Of a stretch of DNA of 64,000 nucleotides, positions 1 through 7,500 are shown piece after piece. A model generated the notes under the pieces. It saw only the letters and a list, made by a program, of their open reading frames with translations, was not told where the DNA came from and searched no databases. Source of the stretch: Stenotrophomonas sp. ATCM1_4 (GTDB lineage Bacteria; Pseudomonadota; Gammaproteobacteria; Xanthomonadales; Xanthomonadaceae). A program made the translations under genes and the position numbers. The DNA is taken from the NCBI RefSeq assembly GCF_004348115.1, contig NZ_QPFB01000001.1, positions 149,752 through 213,751 of the forward strand, written 5' to 3'. How positions within the stretch are numbered: position 1 is the first letter of the stretch; every line of letters starts with the position of its first letter.

Positions 1-1
1 T

Positions 2-241
2 TTCGAGAAGGGCCATATCGTCGGCAGCCGCAACCTGCAGCCGGCCCAGGTGAGCCCGACCCACAAGCTGCTGGCCCCGGCCAAGCAGTCGCCGGTGGTG
101 CTGCTGTGCCGCACCGGCAATGCCTCCGCCACCGCCGCCAAGGTGCTGAAGAAGGCCGGCTTCGAGCAGGTGTACGTGCTCGACGGCGGCCTGCCGGCCT
201 GGCAGGCGGCGGACCTGCCGCTGGTCAAGGGCCGCGGCTGA
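2..241 (+). CDS. Rhodanese-like domain protein (5' end outside window)
   Basis: The 3' part of a gene entering from the left edge, open in frame from base 2 to a TGA at 239-241. The visible 79 residues carry the rhodanese sulfurtransferase active-site loop CRTGN and the downstream segment GFEQVYVLDGGLPAW that is typical of single-domain rhodaneses. The catalytic Cys is present, so a sulfurtransferase or persulfide-carrier role is plausible. It lies about 100 bp upstream of secB on the same strand. The N-terminus, including any membrane anchor, cannot be seen. Confidence 0.85.
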   Translation, partial: FEKGHIVGSRNLQPAQVSPTHKLLAPAKQSPVVLLCRTGNASATAAKVLKKAGFEQVYVLDGGLPAWQAADLPLVKGRG

Positions 242-344
242 GCAGTTAATTTGCGTTAAGGCCTTGTGGACGGCGTGGACCGCCCCCATCGCTGGTCTGG
301 TAACAATCCCAATCATTGAACAATCTGTTCTGGAGTCTTGAGAA

Positions 345-860
345 ATGTCCGAAGAGAACACCAACGGCGTAGTCCCGGCTGACGAAGCTGCCAACGGCCC
401 GGCTTTCACCATCGAGAAGATCTACGTCAAGGACGTTTCTTTCGAATCCCCGAACTCGCCGGTCATCTTCAATGAGAACGTGCAGCCGGACCTGCAGCTG
501 AACCTGAACCAGAAGGTGCAGCGCCTGTCCGACACCGCCTTCGAAGTGGTGCTGGGCGTGACCCTGACCTGCAAGGCCGGTGACAAGACCGCCTACGTCG
601 CCGAAGTGCAGCAGGCCGGCGTGTTCGGCCTGATCGGCCTGGAGCCGCAGGCGATCGACGTGCTGCTCGGCACCCAGTGCCCGAACATCCTGTTCCCGTA
701 CGTGCGTTCGATGGTGTCGGACCTGATCCAGGCCGGCGGCTTCCCGCCGTTCTACCTGCAGCCGATCAACTTCGAAGGCCTGTACGCCGAAACCCTGCGC
801 CAGCGCCAGGCCCAGGGCGAAGCCTCGCTGGCCGACTCCGAGCCGGCCGGCAACGCCTGA
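345..860 (+). CDS. secB: SecB, protein-export chaperone
   Basis: 171 residues, close to the family norm. SecB is a cytosolic tetrameric chaperone that keeps preproteins unfolded and hands them to SecA. Family signatures seen are [14 protein letters not shown] near the N-terminus, the central [15 protein letters not shown] strand and the C-terminal [16 protein letters not shown] followed by [13 protein letters not shown]. The start is an ATG preceded by a GGAG about 10 bases upstream. The last 25 residues are Ala/Glu-rich and probably form the flexible SecA-binding tail. gpsA follows after 19 bp, the usual secB-gpsA order in gammaproteobacteria. Confidence 0.97.
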   Translation: MSEENTNGVVPADEAANGPAFTIEKIYVKDVSFESPNSPVIFNENVQPDLQLNLNQKVQRLSDTAFEVVLGVTLTCKAGDKTAYVAEVQQAGVFGLIGLEPQAIDVLLGTQCPNILFPYVRSMVSDLIQAGGFPPFYLQPINFEGLYAETLRQRQAQGEASLADSEPAGNA

Positions 861-879
861 TCGGCGTCCGCGACATCGG

Positions 880-1908
880 ATGAGTACGACCGACGCGAAC
901 AAGATCGCCGTCCTCGGCGCGGGCTCCTGGGGCACCGCGCTGGCCACCTTGCTGGCCCGGCACGGTCACCCGACCGTGCTGTGGGGACGCGATGCCGCCG
1001 TCATCGAGGCGATCGACCAGCGTCATGAGAATCCCCGGTACCTGCCGGGGATTCCCTTGCCTGATTCCCTGCGCGCCAGCACCGACCTGGCTGCCACCGT
1101 TGCCGGTGCCAGCTGGATCCTGGTGGTGGTGCCTTCGCATGCCTTCGCCGAGACCGTGCGCGCGCTGGCGCCGCTGCGGCCGGCCGGGGCCGGCGTGGCC
1201 TGGGCCACCAAGGGCTTCGAGCCCGGCTCGGGGCGTTTCCTGCATGAAGTGGCCCGTGAAGTGCTGGGCCCGGACGTGCCGCTGGCCGTCGTCACCGGCC
1301 CGTCCTTCGCCAAGGAAGTGACCCTGGGCCTGCCCACGGCGATCACCGTCCACGGTGATGACGACGCTTTCGCCCAGCAGGTGGCCGATGCCATGCATGG
1401 CCCGTCCTTCCGTGCCTACACCGGCGATGACATGGTCGGTGCCGAGCTGGGCGGTGCGATGAAGAACGTGCTGGCCGTGGCCACCGGCGTGGCCGATGGC
1501 ATGCAGCTGGGCCTGAACGCCCGTGCCGGCCTGATCACCCGCGGCCTCAACGAGATGCTGCGCCTGGCCGCCGCCATCGGCGGCAAGCCGGAAACCCTGA
1601 TGGGCCTGGCCGGCCTGGGCGACCTGGTGCTGACCAGCACTGGTGACCTCTCGCGCAATCGCCGCCTGGGTCTTGCCCTGGGGCGTGGGCAGAGCCTGCC
1701 CGACGCGGTGAAGGAAATCGGCCAGGTGGTGGAATCGGTGCAGACCGCCGACGAGGTGATGCGCCAGGCCGAGCGCCATGGCATCGATCTGCCCATCTCC
1801 AAGGCGGTGCAATCGGTACTGCACGGTGAGCTGAGCCCGACCGAGGGCCTGCAGCAGCTGCTGGCACGCGAGCAGAAGCCGGAGTATCCGGACACGCTGT
1901 TCAAGTAA
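880..1908 (+). CDS. gpsA: Glycerol-3-phosphate dehydrogenase [NAD(P)+]
   Basis: 342 residues, full length. GpsA reduces dihydroxyacetone phosphate to sn-glycerol-3-phosphate, the first step of phospholipid synthesis. The N-terminal Rossmann motif is [17 protein letters not shown]; the family signature GPSFAKEV lies near residue 140; the C-terminal helical domain holds [16 protein letters not shown] and [20 protein letters not shown], which contribute catalytic and substrate-binding residues. The gene is 19 bp behind secB and is followed by a strong intrinsic terminator, so secB-gpsA probably ends as one unit there. Confidence 0.97.
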   Translation: MSTTDANKIAVLGAGSWGTALATLLARHGHPTVLWGRDAAVIEAIDQRHENPRYLPGIPLPDSLRASTDLAATVAGASWILVVVPSHAFAETVRALAPLRPAGAGVAWATKGFEPGSGRFLHEVAREVLGPDVPLAVVTGPSFAKEVTLGLPTAITVHGDDDAFAQQVADAMHGPSFRAYTGDDMVGAELGGAMKNVLAVATGVADGMQLGLNARAGLITRGLNEMLRLAAAIGGKPETLMGLAGLGDLVLTSTGDLSRNRRLGLALGRGQSLPDAVKEIGQVVESVQTADEVMRQAERHGIDLPISKAVQSVLHGELSPTEGLQQLLAREQKPEYPDTLFK

Positions 1909-1929
1909 GTTGACCGACGTTGAAAGAGA

Positions 1930-1957
1930 AAGCCCGGTGATTGCCGGGCTTTTTTGT
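1930..1957 (+). terminator. Intrinsic terminator after gpsA
   Basis: A GC-rich hairpin with arms AGCCCGG and CCGGGCT separated by a short loop is followed directly by six T. It sits 22 bp past the gpsA stop on the plus strand. Confidence 0.85.
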
Positions 1958-2019
1958 TGGGCCAGTGGAACCTGCTCCTGCCCCAACGGGTGGACAGGAG
2001 GAAGCATTTCGCCGGCCCC

Positions 2020-2057
2020 GGAAAAGGTGAAGCCCGGTCGGGGAGAACCGGGCTTCA
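2020..2057 (-). terminator. Probable terminator of the Ax21-like gene
   Basis: Hairpin arms TGAAGCCCGG and CCGGGCTTCA flank an 8-10 base loop. Read on the minus strand it is followed by ACCTTTT. It lies about 55 bp downstream of the minus-strand Ax21-like gene and back-to-back with the gpsA terminator, so two converging transcripts are each provided with a stop. Confidence 0.6.
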
Positions 2058-2110
2058 GGCGCGGGGGAGAGAGAGCACGCGCCTTTACAACACGTTGTTG
2101 CCGCTACGGC

Positions 2111-2683
2111 TTACCAGGTGAAGCGCGGGCCGACGAACCATTCCTTGTCGCCAGCCTTGGCCAGCTTCACTTCGCCGGTCAGGCCCCAGTTGGCGTTGAA
2201 CTTGCCGGTCGCGCCGACGCGGCCGTAGAACTCGCCATCCGGGTTGTAGCCGTTCTTCTTGCTGTAGTCCTCGTAACCGGCCAGGGCATAGCCCTCGAAG
2301 TTCGGGGTGAAGGCGGTGCGCACGCCGACTTCAGCGCTGTAGCCGTTGAAGGTCGGGCCGTAGTCCGGGTCGAACTTCTGGTACGCGGCGCGGGCCAGCA
2401 GGTCGGTGTTCGGGGCCACGGTGTAGTTGTAGCCAACACCCAGGCGCCACTGGTCCACGTCAACCTTGCCCTTGTCGGTTTCCTGAGCGTTGTATTCACC
2501 GAAAACATGGAAGTTCGGGTGCACGGCAACCGAGCCCTTCAGAGCCCAACCATCGGCGTCGCCGCCGCGGGTGTCGGTGTTCACGTAACCGCCTTCCACA
2601 TAGTTGTAGGACAGGCCATCGGCAGCCGAGGCAGCGAACGGCAGGGCGGCCATCAGGCCCAGTGCGATCAGGGAAGTCTTCAT
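2111..2683 (-). CDS. Ax21-family outer-membrane beta-barrel protein
   Basis: 190 residues with a clear Sec signal peptide (MKTSLIALGLMAALPFAASA, cleavage after ASA). The mature part is made of alternating aromatic amphipathic strands such as LSYNYVEGGYV, WALKGSVAV, WRLGVGYNY and FEGYALAGYEDYS, and ends in the aromatic strand WFVGPRFTW expected of a BAM-inserted barrel. The start LSYNYVEGGYVNTDT matches the Ax21 family of xanthomonads, small porin-like proteins also exported in vesicles. The true function is not settled; older claims that Ax21 is a quorum or immunity signal were withdrawn. It stands alone, convergent with gpsA. Confidence 0.85.
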   Translation of the reverse strand: MKTSLIALGLMAALPFAASAADGLSYNYVEGGYVNTDTRGGDADGWALKGSVAVHPNFHVFGEYNAQETDKGKVDVDQWRLGVGYNYTVAPNTDLLARAAYQKFDPDYGPTFNGYSAEVGVRTAFTPNFEGYALAGYEDYSKKNGYNPDGEFYGRVGATGKFNANWGLTGEVKLAKAGDKEWFVGPRFTW

Positions 2684-2906
2684 TTCGGCATTACCTTTTT
2701 TATTGGTTTGATCGATGCGGCGTGATGCTTCGGGCCGTTCGATGGTTGTGAATTATCCGTTAGCCAATGGAACTGACCCTGAATATCAAACTGACCAGTA
2801 CATAAATTAGGCGGCGAATCGGGGAACTTCCTTGCCGGAACAAGGCCACTTCCCGCTCCGCCCAAGAGACCGGAAGGCATGTAGCGGCGGGGATGGGGTC
2901 CTGCGC

Positions 2907-3239
2907 TTACTCGCCGCGTCGCGCGGCCAGTTCATCCCAGAGGCGGCCCTGTCGCTGGGCCGGGGTGGTGACGTTGATGACTGCCTGTTCGCCCAGGCGA
3001 TCATGCAGCTGCTGCAGGTACAGGCTGCGCGGCGTTACCACCGCATGCGGGGACTGCACGATGCCGGCCGGTTCCTCCGGGGGGAACCGGCCCGGTGCGC
3101 GCTCGCCGATCTGGCCCACGCTCCAGTTCATCGCATGCGGCGGAGCCTGCAGGACGTAGTGGGCGCTGTCGGTGTTCCAGAACATCTGCTGGGCGCCGGG
3201 CCATCCATGCCCGGTGGTGCTCCCGCGCCGATGCTGCAC
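2907..3239 (-). pseudogene. Probable 3' fragment of a larger conserved protein
   Basis: An open frame of 110 codons whose translation from about residue 9 (GHGWPGAQQMFWN, then YVLQAPPHAMNWSVGQIG and PRSLYLQQLHDRLG) looks like the C-terminal portion of long secreted bacterial proteins with a right-handed beta-helix; I recognise the pattern but not a named family. There is no credible start, signal peptide or upstream domain within the 70 bp before the divergent M48-like gene. I infer a truncated remnant. It could instead be a short expressed hypothetical protein. The remaining bases from 2684 to 2906 hold only the Ax21 promoter region. Confidence 0.4.
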
Positions 3240-3313
3240 GCGCAGTTGGCGGTCGCGGGTGCAGCGGCGAATCTCCTAAACTTCGGGTGGGGTAAACACG
3301 GGAAAATCAGTAA

Positions 3314-4507
3314 ATGGACGTCATGCCCAGCGATAGGCCGGCACTGGAACCGCTCCACTACCACCGCCAGTTGGTGGCGTACCTGAAGCAGCACGAGCCG
3401 GAGGTATGGCGCTGGGCAGCCTCGCAGCGGATCCGCGATGAACACATCGCGCAGGTACGCAGCGACCTGCTGCGCGATACCTACCGGCTGGAGGCCGAGG
3501 CCCACCCGGAGGTGCATGCAAGCCTGCAGTTGGCCATGCAACGGCTGGGCATGCAGGCCCCGGCGACGCTGTACCAGGCCGGCAGCCAGGACATGAATGC
3601 CGCGCTGGTGTTCGTGCCCGGCGAAGTGCACATGGTGCTGCAGGGGCCGCTGCTCGAACGCCTGAGCGATGACGAGCGGCTGGCGCTGTTCGGGCATGAA
3701 CTGGCGCATTACGTGCTGTGGTCGCTGGACGGCGGCGACTTCCACGTCGCCGACCGCATCCTCAATGACGCCCTGGCCTCGCCGCAGGCCAGCCCCAGCC
3801 AGGCCGAAACCCTGCGCCGGTATGCCTTGCATACCGAGCTGTTCGCCGACCGCGGCGGCGCGGTGGCCGCCGCCGCCCCCGGGCCGGCGGTCAGCACGCT
3901 GCTGAAGGTGCAGACCGGCGTGGCCAACCCGGACCCGGTGGCCTACCTGCGCCAGGCCGCGGAGGTGGATGCCAACGAGAAGCAGGGCAGCACCATGCGC
4001 ACCCACCCGGAGACCTTCATCCGCGCGCGTGCGCTGGAGCAGTGGTGGCAACGCACCGACCGGCTGGACGGCTGGGTCCGCGACAAGCTGTGCGGTGCCT
4101 TGTCGCTGGAGGCACTGGACCTGCTCGACCAGCAGGCCCTGCAGCAGATCACGCGCGGCTTCCTCGGCCACTTCCTCGACGAGGTGCCGCTGCGCAGCGC
4201 GCTGGTACTCAACCAGGTGCGGCAGCTGTTCCCGGACTGGAACCCGGGCGAGGCCACGGTTGCGCCCCAGGCCATCGTCGAACGCAACATCGATGACAGC
4301 GTGCGTGGCTACCTCAACGCCTTGATGCTGGACCTGGCGCTGGTTGACCCCGACGTGCAGGATGCCGCGCTGCTGCGCGCCAGCACGCTGGCCCACGCGC
4401 TGGGCAGCGCGCAGGCACTGCAGGCCAACCTCAAGCGCGATGCACGGCTGGGCAAGCGTGAGCTGGACAAGCTGAAGAAGAACACCGAACGGGCCCTGAG
4501 TGCATGA
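3314..4507 (+). CDS. M48-like zinc metalloprotease domain protein
   Basis: 397 residues, no signal peptide or membrane segment, so probably cytosolic. The zinc-protease motif HELAH (in LALFGHELAHYVLW, about residue 132) gives two His ligands and the catalytic Glu. The third ligand is probably the Glu of ELFADRGG about 45 residues later, the Exx(A)D arrangement of M48-type gluzincins. The rest is helical and resembles no family I can name. The start ATG follows the AT-rich bases GGGAAAATCAGTAA. The stop overlaps the start of the giant helicase gene (ATGA), so the two are translationally coupled and likely act together. Substrate unknown. Confidence 0.75.
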   Translation: MDVMPSDRPALEPLHYHRQLVAYLKQHEPEVWRWAASQRIRDEHIAQVRSDLLRDTYRLEAEAHPEVHASLQLAMQRLGMQAPATLYQAGSQDMNAALVFVPGEVHMVLQGPLLERLSDDERLALFGHELAHYVLWSLDGGDFHVADRILNDALASPQASPSQAETLRRYALHTELFADRGGAVAAAAPGPAVSTLLKVQTGVANPDPVAYLRQAAEVDANEKQGSTMRTHPETFIRARALEQWWQRTDRLDGWVRDKLCGALSLEALDLLDQQALQQITRGFLGHFLDEVPLRSALVLNQVRQLFPDWNPGEATVAPQAIVERNIDDSVRGYLNALMLDLALVDPDVQDAALLRASTLAHALGSAQALQANLKRDARLGKRELDKLKKNTERALSA

Positions 4508-7500
4508 GCGAGATGACTGAAACCCCGGTGCCGGCGGGCAACTTCGCCGCGCTGGTCGATGCCCAGGCCGGCGCGGCGCTGTCCACCGATGACGTGCTGG
4601 TACTGGTGTTGCCGTTGTTCGCGCAGGTGGCGTCGCTACATGCCGGTGGCCGCGTCGCCGCGCTGTCGCCCGAAGCGATCGTGCTGGACGCAGCGGGCGG
4701 GCTGGCCCTGCGCAACCCGTCCGGCCAGGCGCCGGCGATGGCGCTGGCGGCGATCAGCCGCGTACAGCCCGGTTCGGCATCCACGCTCAACATCGTCGGC
4801 ACCCTGCGGGTCGCGCATGACGCGCAGGGCTACGAGCGGCTGGACGACCTGGCGGTGCAGGCCGACCTGGAGGCGGCGATCGAGCATCCGGTGTACCTGC
4901 CGGGCTATCGCAGCTGGGAACTGGCGTTGGGCCACCATGACGAGCTGACCGACATCTTCCAGCTGGGCATGGTGCTGGCGGCGTTGGCCTGCGGCCTGGA
5001 CTTCGACGACGTCGACGACCTGCGCAGCTTCGCCGGCAACCGCGAGAACCTGTTCCAGCTGGCCCCCCGCCTGCATCCGGTGCTGGCCAGCGTGATCGTG
5101 GAGATGACCGCGCTCAACCGGCACGACCGCAGCACCGAGCTGGACAGCCTGGCCACGCGCCTGCGCACCTGGCGCGACCAGCCGGACGTGCTGGACGTGG
5201 CGCGCGCGCTGTCCGGCGTCAGCGGCCTGGCCTCGCGCCGTGGCGCGGTGCTGTCCTACCTGCGCGACCGCCTGTTCGACCTTTCGCGCCGCAACCGCCT
5301 GCTGTTCTTCCGGCCCACCGCCGGCTCGGTCAACCTCACCGTGTCCAGCGTGCCGCTGATGCTGCAGGTGGAGAGCATCCGGCCGGAGCACATCTGCACC
5401 TGGGGCGGGCCGTTCGCGGCGGACATGACCGCCGGCAAGGCGGTCGACCTGCAGCGCTGGCTGCGCTTCGACGACCAGCCGTTCCTGCCGGCCGCACTGG
5501 ACAAGCTGATCCAGGAAACCCGCCGTGATCGCGCCGAGTATGGCTTCAGCCACCTGCGCCTGGTGGTCGCGTTCCTGCGTTGGCACAACCTCAAGGAATT
5601 CCCGGAAGAACGCATCACCACGCCGTTGCTGTGGTTGCCGGTGGAGCTGGTCCGGCGCAAGGGCGTGCGCGACCAGTACGTGCTGCAGGCCGAGGAAGGC
5701 GAGGCCGAGTTCAACCCGGTGCTGCGCCACCAGCTGCGCCAGCTCTATGACATCCAGCTGCCGGAAACGGTGGACCTGCAGAAGACCTCCATCGCGCAGG
5801 TGCATGCCGACCTGTTGGCGCAGATCCGCCGTACCGAACCGTCGGTCGAGCTGCGCCTGATCGAGAAGCCGCAGGTGCGGCTGGTCCGGCAGAAGGCCCT
5901 GCAACGCCTGCAGCAGTACCAGCGTCGCCGTCCGGCCGGGCGTGGCACGCGTGCCGTGGCCGGGCGCCTGCCCGATTACAGCTACGAGCGCGAGGATTAC
6001 CGTCCACTGGGCCAGGCATTGTTCGAGCGCTGGGTGCGCCCCAGTGCGCTGCCGCAGCGGTTCGAGGCCGGTGCCGCGCCGGTGGCCGGGCCGCGCCATG
6101 CGTGGATGGTGGAGGAGGTGGCCGATGCCGAGCGCGTGGGCTATGCGCTGCAGGAGGCCGAAGGCCATCGCTACGCATGGGACCTGGACCTGACCCAGGT
6201 CACGCTGGCCAACTTCAACTACAAGAAGATGTCGCTGGTGCGTGACTACACGCAGCTGCTGGACGACAACACCGACAACCCCGCCTTCGACCGCGTGTTC
6301 TCCATCGAGCCGCGCGCCGTGGACGCCGCGCCGCCGGCGCCGTTGCCGTTGCGCGAGCAGTGGAACGTGATCGCCTCCGATGCCACCCAGGGCGCGGCGG
6401 TGGGCCTGGCCCGCAGCCAGCGCAGTTTCATCATCCAGGGGCCACCGGGCACCGGCAAGTCGCAGACGATCACCAACCTGATCGCCGACTACGCCGGGCG
6501 CGGCAAGCGCATCCTGTTCGTATGCGAGAAACGCGCCGCGCTGGACGTGGTGTTCCACCGGCTCAAGCAGGCCGGCCTGGACGCATTGTGCTGTCTGATC
6601 CACGATTCGCAGGCCGACAAGAAGGCCTTCATCGCCGACCTGCGCAGCTGCTACGAGAACTGGATCGCGCAGCCGCACAACAGCGAGCGGCTGGCCCAGC
6701 AACGCGATGCGGTGCTGGATACCCTGCAGCGCCTGCAGGCGCGCGTCGATGCGTTCGAGCAGTCGATGTCCGTCGTCCCCGAACCGCTGGGCACCAGCGT
6801 GCGCCAACTGGTACGGCGCATGGCCGAGCTGCCCGGTGTGCCGGAGCTGGATGCCGCGCGCCGCGAAACCCTGCCCACCCTGGCCGCGTGGGATGCGCAG
6901 CGTGAACTGGCGTTGCGCGTGGAGCGCAACCTGCGCGAACGCTTCGGCATCGACAGCCTGGCCGTGCATCCCTTTGCGCGCCTGTCCGCCGCGCTGGTCG
7001 GTGACGAGCGCGCCTATGGCCGCGTGCAGCACCTGATCGACGATGGTGAGGCATTGCTGGAGCAGCTGGACCCGGTGCTGGACGACAGCGCCGGCCTGAT
7101 CAAGGCCGGGCTCACGCCGGCGCAGGCCCTGCAGCTGGCCGAGCAGGCCCGCTGGTTGCTGGACAATGGCATGGCCGGGCAGTTGTCGTTGCTGGAAGAG
7201 GACTCCTCGCAGGCGCTGGAACTGCGACGCGCGCGCGAACGGCTTGAACAGCAGCAGGCAGCAGTGCAGCAGGCCGCGCAGGCCACGACGCACTGGCGCG
7301 ACAAGCTCGATGCGGGCGACACCCAGGCCGCGCTTGCCTTGGCCCAGCAGCTGGAAGGCTCGCTCATGCGCTGGCTGCAGCCGGCCTGGTGGCGGTTGCG
7401 CGGCGAGCTGCGCCGTCGCTACGACTTCGGCAAGCACGCGGTACATCCGGGGTATGCGCGGGTGCTGCAGTCGCTGGCGGCCGAGCAGGCCGCCACCGTG

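Noticed and set aside
246..947. Frame antisense to secB
   Set aside because: Composition is the mirror of secB, which is unmistakable on the plus strand.
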